Source: Nocardioides psychrotolerans
GTDB taxonomy: Bacteria; Actinomycetota; Actinomycetes; Propionibacteriales; Nocardioidaceae
Length of the DNA stretch: 64,000 nucleotides
Assembly: GCF_900113685.1 (NCBI RefSeq)
Contig: NZ_FOQG01000013.1
Coordinates: 62,001 to 126,000, forward strand
Reading direction: 5' to 3'
Shown here piece by piece: positions 50,013 to 59,492 of this stretch (the stretch's first letter is position 1; the number at the start of each line of letters is the position of its first letter). A model generated the notes under the pieces. The model had not been told where the DNA came from, searched no databases, and saw only the letters and a list, made by a program, of their open reading frames with translations. The translations under genes and the position numbers were made by a program.

Positions 50013-50735
50013 CTAGCTGTTCCCGGCCTTGTAGCCGACGCCACGGACGGTGACGACGATCTCGGGGTGCTCGGGATCGTGCTCGACCTTGGAGCGCAGT
50101 CGCTGCACGTGGACGTTGACCAGACGGGTGTCGGCGGCGTGCCGGTAGCCCCAGACCTGCTCCAGCAGCACCTCGCGGGTGAAGACCTGCCAGGGCTTGC
50201 GCGCCAGGCACAGCAGCAGGTCGAACTCCAGCGGGGTCAAACTGATCGGCAGGCCGTGCCGGCTCACCGCGTGCCCGGCCACGTCGATCGCCAGGTCGCC
50301 GATCGTGAGCGTCTCCAGGGTCGTGGTGTCGAAGCTGCGGACGCGCGCCCGGATGCGGGCCACGAGCTCCTTGGGCTTGAACGGCTTGACGACGTAGTCG
50401 TCGGCGCCGGACTCGAGGCCGACCACGACGTCGACCGTGTCGCCCTTGGCCGTCAGCATCACGATCGGCACCCCGGACTCGGCCCGGATCTCCTTGCAGA
50501 CGTCGATGCCATCCTTGCCGGGGAGCATCAGGTCGAGCAGGACCACGTCGGGCTTGTAGTCACGGAACTCGTCGAGGGCCAGGTCCCCGCGGGTGCACAT
50601 CCGGCTCTCGAAGCCCTCCTGGCGCAGCACGATCGTGAGCATCTCCGCGAGGGACGCGTCGTCGTCGACGACGAGCACTCGCCCCTTGGGCGTGAGCCCG
50701 CTCGCGGTGCCGCCCAGCTGTGTCATGACCTCCAT
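50013..50735 (-). CDS. mtrA: MtrA, OmpR-type response regulator
   Basis: A 240-residue regulator with receiver residues Asp24-Asp25, phospho-acceptor Asp68 and Lys118 region, and an OmpR/PhoB winged helix (about 148-238) ending V-R-G-V-G-Y-K. MtrA is an essential master regulator of cell-wall and division genes in many actinobacteria. ATG 50735 is used; ATG 50726 is possible, with GGAGG just 2 nt upstream. The thymidylate kinase gene (tmk) that lies between mtrA and ahcY in M. tuberculosis is absent. Confidence 0.97.
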   Translation of the reverse strand: MEVMTQLGGTASGLTPKGRVLVVDDDASLAEMLTIVLRQEGFESRMCTRGDLALDEFRDYKPDVVLLDLMLPGKDGIDVCKEIRAESGVPIVMLTAKGDTVDVVVGLESGADDYVVKPFKPKELVARIRARVRSFDTTTLETLTIGDLAIDVAGHAVSRHGLPISLTPLEFDLLLCLARKPWQVFTREVLLEQVWGYRHAADTRLVNVHVQRLRSKVEHDPEHPEIVVTVRGVGYKAGNS

Positions 50736-50758
50736 AGTGCCACCAGCGAAGAACGACG

Positions 50759-50791
50759 ACGCCCCCAGACCCGAGACGGGCCTGGGGGCGT
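50759..50791. terminator. Terminator of ahcY
   Basis: A stem of 10 bp (50759-50768 with 50782-50791), one mismatch, then cccg/cggg around AGA. It lies 17 bp after the ahcY stop and before mtrA. Confidence 0.8.
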
Positions 50792-50807
50792 TCCACGCCG
50801 GTGCGGA

Positions 50808-52238
<1,431 letters not shown>

Positions 52239-52275
52239 GAAAGCTCCTGATCCTGGCTGTGGGGGCGTGGAATCA

Positions 52276-52281
52276 AGGCTA
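52276..52281 (-). promoter_or_regulatory. Candidate -10 box of ahcY
   Basis: TAGCCT on the minus strand, giving a leader of about 30 nt that contains the GGAG ribosome site. Confidence 0.4.
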
Positions 52282-52373
52282 GAACGGGTTCCCAGGAACC
52301 GAAGAATCCTCGCGACCCCCCCGTCGGGACTCTTGAACCGGAGGTGTAAGGGGGCGGATCCGACCTGGTCAGG

Positions 52374-53336
52374 TCAGGAGGCGACAGGCTCCGAGGAGTC
52401 CTCGGCCTTCGTATGCCCGAAAGGCAGCACGTGCATGACCGCGACCACCACAGCGCCCACCACCAGGCCCGCGACCGCGGACAGCGCCGTGTTGACCAGC
52501 CACCCGAGGGCCGCGCCCAGCGCGCCGGTGGCGTCGTGGACCGCGACCTCGAGGTGGTGCACGGCGTCGTACGGCGCGTGCCAGCCGAGGTCCTCCAGGC
52601 CGACGAGCAGGATGTGGCCACCGACCCACAGCATCGCCACGGTGCCGACAGCAGAGATCGTGGCGAGCAGCCCGGGCATCGCCCGGACCAGTGCGTGCCC
52701 GACCTTCTGCGCGACGCTGGAGGCACGCTGGGTGAGCGCGATGCCCACGTCGTCCATCTTCACGATCGCGGCGACCACGCCGTAGACCAGGAACGTGATG
52801 GCGATCGCCACCACGACCAGGATCGCGGCCCGGGTGAGGAACGGCTCGTCGGCGACCTCGTTGAGCGAGATCACCATGATCTCGGCCGACAGGATGAGGT
52901 CGGTGCGGATCGCCCCCGACACCATCGTCTTCTCCGCCTCGGCGTCCAGCTCGGTCGCGAGCGTCTCCTCCTCGTGGTGGCCGGAGAACCGCTCCCAGAT
53001 CTTCTCGGCCCCCTCGTAGCAGAGGAACGTGCCTCCGAGCATCAGGATCGGGGTCAGCAACCACGGCAGGAACTGGCTCAGCAGCAACGCTGCCGGCAGG
53101 ATGAGCAGCAGCTTGTTGCGCAGCGAGCCGACCGCGATCTTCTTGATCATCGGCAGCTCTCGCTGAGCTGCGACGCCCTGGACGTACTGCGGTGTCACCG
53201 CGGTGTCGTCGACGACCACGCCGGCCGCCTTCATGCTCGCCCGCCCGGCGGCAGCACCCACGTCGTCGACCGACGCCGCGGCCGCCTTCGCCAGCACGGC
53301 CACGTCGTCGAGCAGCGCGAACAACCCGCCGCTCAC
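52374..53336 (-). CDS. DUF808 (YedI-like) membrane protein
   Basis: A 320-residue protein starting S-G-G-L-F-A-L-L-D-D-V-A, the DUF808 signature, with D-D-T-A-V-T-P-Q-Y-V near 43-52 and about six membrane segments from residue 75 on. Function unknown. GTG 53336 overlaps the stop of a 16-codon open frame directly upstream (GTGA). Confidence 0.92.
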   Translation of the reverse strand: MSGGLFALLDDVAVLAKAAAASVDDVGAAAGRASMKAAGVVVDDTAVTPQYVQGVAAQRELPMIKKIAVGSLRNKLLLILPAALLLSQFLPWLLTPILMLGGTFLCYEGAEKIWERFSGHHEEETLATELDAEAEKTMVSGAIRTDLILSAEIMVISLNEVADEPFLTRAAILVVVAIAITFLVYGVVAAIVKMDDVGIALTQRASSVAQKVGHALVRAMPGLLATISAVGTVAMLWVGGHILLVGLEDLGWHAPYDAVHHLEVAVHDATGALGAALGWLVNTALSAVAGLVVGAVVVAVMHVLPFGHTKAEDSSEPVAS

Positions 53337-53383
53337 AGGTCGGCTCCCGGGGTGGCCGCTCCGAGGACGGCTGCGATCGTCAT
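53333..53383 (-). CDS. Possible 16-residue leader peptide upstream of DUF808
   Basis: ATG 53383 opens a 16-codon frame (M-T-I-A-A-V-L-G-A-A-T-P-G-A-D-L) whose TGA overlaps the DUF808 GTG as GTGA. Translational coupling is possible. The ribosome site is weak, and such a short frame can occur by chance. Confidence 0.3.
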   Translation of the reverse strand: MTIAAVLGAATPGADL

Positions 53384-53485
53384 GCCGTCATGCTACTGGC
53401 GGTCACGTGGCTCCCCGACCGCCGAGTCGGCGCGATGTCGCAGTCGAGGGCGTCGTACGGCGTGCACCATTGCGCCGCCTCGGCG

Positions 53486-54622
53486 TCAGGTCTTCTCCCG
53501 CTCCTCGGCCAGGTGCTCGGCGAGGGCGTCGAGGGCGGGCTCGGAGCGCTCGCCCACGAGTCGGTCGACGAGCTGGTCGAGGACCGGGGTCTCGTGGTCC
53601 TCGTGGACGACGACGGTCACCCCGAGGTCGACGGCGTGCCGGGCGTGGCGCTCGGCGTAGCCGAAGGGGTCGACCAGCTCGTTGAGGCGCGAGGAGACCG
53701 GGCGCCAGGCCAGGAGGAGCGGCAGGGCGAGGCCGACGACAACGGTGATCGTCAGGCCCAGGGCGACGTGGTCGGCGCCCCACTCGTCGAAGCCGGCGTA
53801 GTCGGCGCCCTTCACGGCGAAGCCGTGGAAGAGGTAGACCACCAGGCTCGCCGTGCCCATGCGGGTGAACCAGCCCCCGATGCGCGGCACCAGCGCGAGG
53901 AAGGCGAGGGCACCGATCGTCCCGACGGCGAGCAGCACGGCGCGGATCAGGAACGCCTGGAGGTCGGAGACGTCGAGCTCGTCGTAGCGGGCGCGGTAGT
54001 AGAGCCACTCGGTGGTGGCGTAGCGCTCGACCAGCCAGGTCAGCGAGATGAGCGCGAGGAAGAAGCCCGCACCGGCGACCTGGACCGGTCGTGAGCGCAG
54101 CTTCTCGAGCCGCTCGGGGGTCGCCTTGAGACCGAGCACGAAGAACGGCAGCAGCCCGAGGATCCGTGCGAGGTCGAGCTCGTCGCCTGCGAAGAGACCG
54201 GCGAGCAGGCTGATCACCAGCGCCACGACGAAGCCTCCGGGCATCGTCTTGAAGACGGGGGTGAGCAGGCGCCAGAAGAACAACGCCGAGAGGTACCACA
54301 ACGGCCAGTGCGGATCGAGGAACAGGTCCTCGAGCTCCTCGCCGCCGACGTAGACCCGGAACAGCGCGATAGTGCACTCGAAGATCACGTAGGGCACGGC
54401 GACGGTGCGCACCAGCTGCCACATCCGGTCAGGGGCGTAGGTGAAGCCCCGCGAGAGGTAGCCGGTGACGAAGACGAACGCCGGGACGTGCCAGGCGTAG
54501 AGGAAGTCATAGAGGTAGCCGACGGTGCCCGTCAGCGGCAGCAGCGTCCACGCATGACCGACGACGACGAGGGTCACCAGCGACATCTTGGCGTTGTCGA
54601 ACCAGGGGTCACGAACCGCCAC
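53486..54622 (-). CDS. Acyltransferase family 3 membrane protein
   Basis: A 378-residue integral membrane protein with about ten helices. The N-terminal W-F-D-N-A-K with V-V-G-H-A-W (His23) matches O-acetyltransferase-type acyltransferase_3 proteins, which transfer acyl groups to surface sugars. A soluble acidic tail of about 60 residues follows the last helix. GTG 54622 starts 3 bp after the SIS-gene stop, so it is probably the last gene of the manB operon. That context suggests acylation of a mannose-containing glycan. Confidence 0.88.
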   Translation of the reverse strand: MAVRDPWFDNAKMSLVTLVVVGHAWTLLPLTGTVGYLYDFLYAWHVPAFVFVTGYLSRGFTYAPDRMWQLVRTVAVPYVIFECTIALFRVYVGGEELEDLFLDPHWPLWYLSALFFWRLLTPVFKTMPGGFVVALVISLLAGLFAGDELDLARILGLLPFFVLGLKATPERLEKLRSRPVQVAGAGFFLALISLTWLVERYATTEWLYYRARYDELDVSDLQAFLIRAVLLAVGTIGALAFLALVPRIGGWFTRMGTASLVVYLFHGFAVKGADYAGFDEWGADHVALGLTITVVVGLALPLLLAWRPVSSRLNELVDPFGYAERHARHAVDLGVTVVVHEDHETPVLDQLVDRLVGERSEPALDALAEHLAEEREKT

Positions 54623-54625
54623 GTG

Positions 54626-55654
54626 CTAGTCCTCGACCAGACCCAGACGGAGGTATTCGGCGGCGTAGGTGCCGCTGAGCATCAACGAGGCGTAGCGGGC
54701 GACCTCGCTGGGCACGTCGGTCGTCAGGTGCTCGACGCGTACGCCGCGCTCCGTGGCCGCCGCGAGGAGCCGGCCGCGGTGCTCGCGCACCACGGCGTCC
54801 TCGGCGCCGTCGTCGAGGACGAGCAGCATCGGGCGCAGCTCTCCCCCGTCATCGGAGAACGGGTCCTCGAAGACGTTGCGGGGTTTGGCGGCCTCGATCA
54901 CCGGGAGCAGGTGCTCGGCGTCACCCGCGATCGAGGTGCGGCCGCTGGAGCGGCGGATCGACTCTGCGACGCGGCGGGCGGCGCGGGCGGCTAGCACCGA
55001 GCCGCCCCAGACGATCGGGTTGGCGTCGGCGAGCGCGATGGCGAGCATCTTGGCCGGGTTGACGGCGAGGTTGCGGTGCGGGCTGCAGGAGGTCGCCACG
55101 TCGTCGAGTGCCTGTGCCACGGTCTCCGGCTCGGCGCTCGGGCCGAGGGTGACCTGGTCGAGGTAGCTGAGCATGACGACCGCGGTCGCGAGCTGGTCGC
55201 GCGTGGTCGTCGGCAGGATCGTGCTCCACCGACCGGCCGCGTGCTCGGCGACCATGGAGGTCGGGGGGCACGCTACGACGACCTGGCAGCCACGGCGTAC
55301 GGCCTCGGCGACTGCCGAAGCGGTGCCACTGTCGCCACCGTCGGGCGCCAGCACGATCACCAGGTCGAGACTGCCCGCCCAGCCGGGCAGCGCCTGACCG
55401 GGCCAGGCCACGAACGGCACCGGGCACCACGGCTCGAGGACCGCGCGCAGCAGTCGCGAGTCGGGGCCGGCGGCGATGATCGCGCGCGGACGCGCCTGGT
55501 CGTGGCTGCGGGCCACGACGTCCGCGATGGCCTCGGCAGCATCGCCGGCCTCCCGTCGGACACGGGCTCCCGACTCCGCCAGCGTGCGCAGGCGAAGGTC
55601 AGCCGCACCCAGCGCGACCTCGTCATCGAGCCGGGACTCGTCGAACCAGGACAT
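54626..55654 (-). CDS. SIS-domain protein (Rv3256c-like)
   Basis: A 342-residue protein related to bifunctional phosphoglucose/phosphomannose isomerases: the first half has a degenerate sugar-isomerase fold (A-I-I-A-A-G-P-D-S-R near 58-67, L-A-P-D-G-G-D-S-G-T-A near 102-112) and the second half the C-terminal isomerase region with N-P-A-K-M and G-S-V-L-A-A-R-A-A-R. M. tuberculosis has the homologue next to manB. Substrate is likely a hexose phosphate but the catalytic set is not clearly complete. It follows the Trm112-like gene by 8 bp. Confidence 0.88.
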   Translation of the reverse strand: MSWFDESRLDDEVALGAADLRLRTLAESGARVRREAGDAAEAIADVVARSHDQARPRAIIAAGPDSRLLRAVLEPWCPVPFVAWPGQALPGWAGSLDLVIVLAPDGGDSGTASAVAEAVRRGCQVVVACPPTSMVAEHAAGRWSTILPTTTRDQLATAVVMLSYLDQVTLGPSAEPETVAQALDDVATSCSPHRNLAVNPAKMLAIALADANPIVWGGSVLAARAARRVAESIRRSSGRTSIAGDAEHLLPVIEAAKPRNVFEDPFSDDGGELRPMLLVLDDGAEDAVVREHRGRLLAAATERGVRVEHLTTDVPSEVARYASLMLSGTYAAEYLRLGLVED

Positions 55655-55662
55655 CGTGGGGC

Positions 55663-55848
55663 CTAAGCCGGCTTGCGGGCTTCGTCGACGAGCATCACCG
55701 GGATGTTGTCGCGGATCGGGTAGGCCAGCCCGCAGCCCTGGCAGACGAGCTCGGGGGTGGCGGTGTCGTCGCCCACGAGCTCGAGGTCGGTGTGGCACGC
55801 CGGGCACACGATGATGTCCAACAGGGTGGGGTCGAGCTCGACGCTCAT
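55663..55848 (-). CDS. Trm112-family zinc-ribbon protein
   Basis: A 61-residue protein with two CxxC knuckles (C-P-A-C near 15-18, C-Q-G-C near 36-39) and Y-P-I-R-D-N-I-P, as in Trm112/YcaR proteins. Eukaryotic Trm112 activates methyltransferases; bacterial members are less understood. ATG overlaps the manB stop (ATGA). Confidence 0.9.
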   Translation of the reverse strand: MSVELDPTLLDIIVCPACHTDLELVGDDTATPELVCQGCGLAYPIRDNIPVMLVDEARKPA

Positions 55849-57245
55849 CGGTCGCTCCTGATCTGTGCGAGGACCTCGTCGCGGACGCGGTCCATGGTCT
55901 CGGTGTCCTTGCCCTCGGCGTTGAGCCGGAGCAGGGGCTCGGTGTTGGACGGCCGGACGTTGAAGGTCCAGTCGGGGTGACTGACGGTGAGCCCGTCGAG
56001 CCAGTCGGTGCTGACGGCGTCTTGGCCGGCGTAGGCCGTCTCCAGGGCCGCCATCACGGCCGCGGCGTCGGCGACCTCGGAGTTGATCTCGCCGCTGGCG
56101 GGGTAGCGCTCGTAGGGCGCGAGCAGCTCCGAGAGCGTCCCGTCGGTCTCGGCGAGCGCCGCCATCGCGTGCAGTGCGGCAAGCATGCCGGAGTCGGCGC
56201 GCCAGAAGTCGCGGAAGTAGAAGTGGCCGCTGTGCTCGCCGCCGAAGATGGCATCCGTCTCGGCCATGGTGGCCTTGATGAAGGAGTGGCCCACGCGGGT
56301 GCGGACGGGCTTGCCGCCGAGCTCAATGACGATCTCGGGCACGGCGCGGCTGGTGATCAGGTTGTGGATGATCGTGGCACCGGGCTCCTTGGCGAGCTCG
56401 CGGGCGGCGATGAGGGCCGTCAGGGTCGACGGCGAGACAGCCTGGCCGCGCTCGTCGATCAGGAAGCACCGGTCTGCGTCGCCGTCGAAGGCCAGGCCGA
56501 TGTCGGCGCCGGTCTCGAGGACCTCGGCCTGCAGGTCGCGCAGGTTGGCGGCCTCGATGGGGTTTGCCTCGTGGTTCGGGAAGGTGCCATCGAGCTCGAA
56601 GTAGAGGGGCACCAGGTCGACCTGGGGCGAGCCCAGCCGCCGGAAGACGGCGGGCGCTGTGTGGCCGGCCATGCCGTTGCCCGCGTCGGCGACGACCTTG
56701 AGGCGACGTCCGGTGACGGGCGCGAGGGTGAGCAGGTGGGCGGCGTAGGCCTCGAGCACGTCGGTCTCGCTGATCGACCCGACGGTGAACGACGGGGCGA
56801 AGTCACCGGAGACGACGAGGTCGCGGATGTCGGCGAGCCCGGTCTCCAGGCCGATCGGCGTGGCGCGGGCGCGGCACAGCTTGATGCCGTTGTACTGCGC
56901 GGGGTTGTGGCTGGCGGTGAACATCGCGCCCGGCAGGCCGAGGTGCCCGGAGGCGAAGTAGAGCTGGTCGGTGGAGGCGAGGCCGATCATCACGACGTCG
57001 GCGCCGGCCTGGGTCGCGCCGTCGGCGAAGGCCGCCGCCATGCCGGGCGAGCTGGCCCGCATGTCATGGCCCACCACGACCTTCGTCGCCCCGACGACCT
57101 GGACGTAGGCGCGGCCCGTGGCGCGCGCGAGGTCCTCGTCGATCTGGTCGGGGACGGTGCCGCGCACGTCGTAGGCCTTGAAGATCGCCCCGATGTTGGC
57201 GGGGTCCAAGGTGCCCGACGTGACGTCGGCGGGGCTGTCTGCCAT
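55845..57245 (-). CDS. manB: Phosphomannomutase/phosphoglucomutase
   Basis: A 466-residue alpha-D-phosphohexomutase. The active-site serine is Ser112 in T-A-S-H-N-P, the Mg2+ loop is F-D-G-D-A-D-R near 254-260, and the sugar-binding G-G-E-H-S-G near 325-330. It interconverts mannose-6-phosphate and mannose-1-phosphate for GDP-mannose, and so feeds lipomannan-type and glycoprotein glycans. It heads an operon with Trm112-like, SIS and acyltransferase genes. It corresponds to Rv3257c. Confidence 0.96.
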   Translation of the reverse strand: MADSPADVTSGTLDPANIGAIFKAYDVRGTVPDQIDEDLARATGRAYVQVVGATKVVVGHDMRASSPGMAAAFADGATQAGADVVMIGLASTDQLYFASGHLGLPGAMFTASHNPAQYNGIKLCRARATPIGLETGLADIRDLVVSGDFAPSFTVGSISETDVLEAYAAHLLTLAPVTGRRLKVVADAGNGMAGHTAPAVFRRLGSPQVDLVPLYFELDGTFPNHEANPIEAANLRDLQAEVLETGADIGLAFDGDADRCFLIDERGQAVSPSTLTALIAARELAKEPGATIIHNLITSRAVPEIVIELGGKPVRTRVGHSFIKATMAETDAIFGGEHSGHFYFRDFWRADSGMLAALHAMAALAETDGTLSELLAPYERYPASGEINSEVADAAAVMAALETAYAGQDAVSTDWLDGLTVSHPDWTFNVRPSNTEPLLRLNAEGKDTETMDRVRDEVLAQIRSDR

Positions 57246-57269
57246 GCGGCAGACAGTAGTGGAGGACCC

Positions 57270-57629
57270 TCAGTCGCTGGTCAGCACCCGCAGGTGTCCG
57301 CGCCGTGTCGACTCGTGGCCGGTCTCGTCCTCGGGCGCCACGCGCGCCACCGGTGCGGGGCGGGCGGCCTCGCGGACGGCGTCGGCGAGCGCGAGGAGGT
57401 CGTCGCCTGACGGTCCGGTCTCGCGGGGGTCGCCCTGGAGTCGGATGACCTCCCACCCGCGAGGGGCCGAGAGCCGCTCGCTGTGGATCGCGCAGAGGTC
57501 ATAGGCATGGGGCTCGGCGTAGGTCGCGAGCGGCCCGAGCACCGCGGTGGAATCGGCGTAGACGTAGGTCAACGTGTTGACCGCTGGACGCCCACACGGG
57601 GATCGCGAACAACGACGGGCAAGACTCAC
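57270..57629 (-). CDS. DUF3499 zinc-ribbon protein
   Basis: A 119-residue protein with the DUF3499 start R-R-C-S-R-S-P-C-G-R-P-A and a second metal-binding pair in D-L-C-A-I-H, then W-E-V-I-R-L. It is an actinobacterial protein always next to manB and the zincin gene (Rv3258c). GTG 57629 is the first in-frame start fitting the family. It is divergent from the zincin-like gene by 50 bp. Function unknown. Confidence 0.9.
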   Translation of the reverse strand: MSLARRCSRSPCGRPAVNTLTYVYADSTAVLGPLATYAEPHAYDLCAIHSERLSAPRGWEVIRLQGDPRETGPSGDDLLALADAVREAARPAPVARVAPEDETGHESTRRGHLRVLTSD

Positions 57630-57666
57630 GAGCGTGACCGTACCGGTCCACACCCCCGCTCCCGTT

Positions 57667-57672
57667 TAGGCT
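57667..57672 (+). promoter_or_regulatory. Leaderless -10 box of the zincin-like gene
   Basis: TAGGCT, 7 nt upstream of GTG 57680. Confidence 0.6.
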
Positions 57673-57679
57673 CGCGGCT

Positions 57680-58102
57680 GTGAGAGACACCGGCCGGACC
57701 CGAGACCGACGGGGCCGCGGCATGCGCGGGCCCGCCGTCATGCCCCGCACGCCCGGACGACCGGAGCTCACGAGGCCCCGGGAGCGCTTCGACGCCCTCG
57801 TGCTCGAGGTCGTGACCGACATCGACGAGCGGTGGTCGTCCCGGCTGGGTCTGGTGGAGTACGCCGTCGAGGACACGCCGCTCGTCCCTGATGACTGGGC
57901 CGGCACGGTGCCGCTGTCGTCGCTGGTGCGCGGCACGGGCAGCCGGCCCACCCGGCTGGTGTTCTTCCGCCGCCCGATCGAGCACCGCTGCGAGACCCGC
58001 TCGGACCTGGAGGCGCTGGTGCTGACGCTGGTGGTGGAGCAGATCGCCGAGCTGTTGGGCATCGACGCTGAGGACGTCGACCCGCGCTACACCTCCGACT
58101 GA
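57680..58102 (+). CDS. Metallopeptidase-family (minimal zincin) protein with lost zinc motif
   Basis: A 140-residue protein of the Rv3259 type. The family's minimal zincin motif H-E-x-x-H falls where this protein has V-V-E-Q-I-A-E-L-L-G (residues 118-127): only Glu120 remains and both histidines are replaced by Val and Ala. It is therefore unlikely to be a zinc protease. GTG 57680 has TAGGCT 7 nt upstream, a leaderless pattern. Neighbours DUF3499 and DUF5719 match the M. tuberculosis order. Confidence 0.82.
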   Translation: MRDTGRTRDRRGRGMRGPAVMPRTPGRPELTRPRERFDALVLEVVTDIDERWSSRLGLVEYAVEDTPLVPDDWAGTVPLSSLVRGTGSRPTRLVFFRRPIEHRCETRSDLEALVLTLVVEQIAELLGIDAEDVDPRYTSD

Positions 58103-58124
58103 CCCGTTCCGGACCCGCAGCCCG

Positions 58125-59492
58125 TCAGGGCAGACCCGGCCGCACGGACGCGACCAGGCCGCTGGTGACCTGCGGCCGCAACCGGATCACGGTGGCTCCG
58201 CGTCCGGGACCGTCGGCCTCGCTGACCAGGAGCGAGGCGACGACCGAGACCTGGCGAGGGGCGAGGGTGACCAGCGCGGTCCGGCGCGGGAGGTCGAGGG
58301 CGTAGCCGCGACCAGGGAGCACCTCGGTGCGCTCCTCGGACAGCACCGTCCCGTCGGCGGCGACGGCGGTGACCGAGACCGACCCCGACTGCGAGGCACC
58401 GGCGAGCAGGAGCCGCTTGTCACCGGCGGGAGCGAGGACGGTCGTGGCGCTGTCGACCGGGAGGCCGCTCACGGCGTGGGAGAGGTCGCGGTCGGCGTAG
58501 GACCGCACGGTGGCGGTGATCGGCTGGGGGGCCTCGACGAGGAGCCCGAGGGTGCCGTCCGAAGCGCTGGTGTCGAGCAGGTCGGAGAGCGAGACCCGGG
58601 TGACGCTCTGCGGTGCGAGCACGACCTCGTCGAGGCCCGACGGGGTGAAGACCGACTCGGGCGAGACCAGCTGCACCCGGGCGCGGGTCTCGCTGTTCCC
58701 GGGATTGAGCAGCGTGAGCGTGCGCAGGCCCGAACCGGGGGCGATGCCGAGCAGCAGGTTGCTCCTGGCCGGCTCCGGCTGGGCGCCGAGCCAGTCGGTC
58801 GAGGCGCCGCCGGTGCCGAGCTCGGCGTAGCGGTCGCGGATGCTCGCGGAGACCCGACCACGCGACGTCGTCACGTGGAGGGCGAGCTCGTCGCGACGCG
58901 GGACGACCTCCCCCAGGTCGAGACGTACGACGCCACGTCCGGGCACCGCCACGCCCCGCAGGTCGGGAGCATCGACGATCCCACCGACGCCGTAGAGCGT
59001 GGCGTCGATCACCGCAGGCCCCGCGTCGGGGTTGACCAGCTCGAGGACCGAGGTGTGCCGGGCACCGGAGCCGACGCCGGTGAACCACTGGTCGGAGGCG
59101 GGCGCCCGGCACTCGGCGGCGGCCACGGGGCTGGCGAAGCGGCCGACGAGCAGCCCGGGCGCGACCTCGCCGTCGGCCCGGACGACGAGCGGGCCGTCGC
59201 CGCCGTCCAGGGTGGTGACGCGTCCGGGCTCGATGTCGTCGCTGCCCTCGCGGTCACCGAGGCGGAAGGCGATCGGTCCACCGACGTCTGCGGCCGACGT
59301 CACGTAGGCCTCGGGGTCGCCGCTCGGACAGATCGCGACCGCGCGGGTCAGCGGGGTCTGCTCGGGAGGGCGCGGTCCGGCGGTGGGGACGTCGGGGCGC
59401 ACCAACAGCAGGGCCGCGACCGTGAGCAGGGGCAGCAGGACCGCCAGCACGGTGGTCACGTCGAGACGGCGGCGCAGGGACGTGCGGGTCAT
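58125..59492 (-). CDS. DUF5719 family exported protein
   Basis: A 455-residue protein with one N-terminal membrane anchor (about 12-32) and a long extracytoplasmic beta-rich region with repeated L-x-L-x-N-P-G/D motifs (e.g. V-L-E-L-V-N-P-D, L-T-L-L-N-P-G-N), the DUF5719 pattern. Its start overlaps the glycosyltransferase stop (ATGA), a pairing kept across actinobacteria. It probably works with that glycosyltransferase at the membrane; the reaction is unknown. Confidence 0.9.
   Translation of the reverse strand: MTRTSLRRRLDVTTVLAVLLPLLTVAALLLVRPDVPTAGPRPPEQTPLTRAVAICPSGDPEAYVTSAADVGGPIAFRLGDREGSDDIEPGRVTTLDGGDGPLVVRADGEVAPGLLVGRFASPVAAAECRAPASDQWFTGVGSGARHTSVLELVNPDAGPAVIDATLYGVGGIVDAPDLRGVAVPGRGVVRLDLGEVVPRRDELALHVTTSRGRVSASIRDRYAELGTGGASTDWLGAQPEPARSNLLLGIAPGSGLRTLTLLNPGNSETRARVQLVSPESVFTPSGLDEVVLAPQSVTRVSLSDLLDTSASDGTLGLLVEAPQPITATVRSYADRDLSHAVSGLPVDSATTVLAPAGDKRLLLAGASQSGSVSVTAVAADGTVLSEERTEVLPGRGYALDLPRRTALVTLAPRQVSVVASLLVSEADGPGRGATVIRLRPQVTSGLVASVRPGLP

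Noticed and set aside
52239-52373. Possible SAH riboswitch upstream of ahcY
   Set aside because: Only a small palindrome (ggttcc-ca-ggaacc at 52287-52300) is visible; the conserved SAH-riboswitch core is not recognisable, and a simple -10 box lies between it and the gene.
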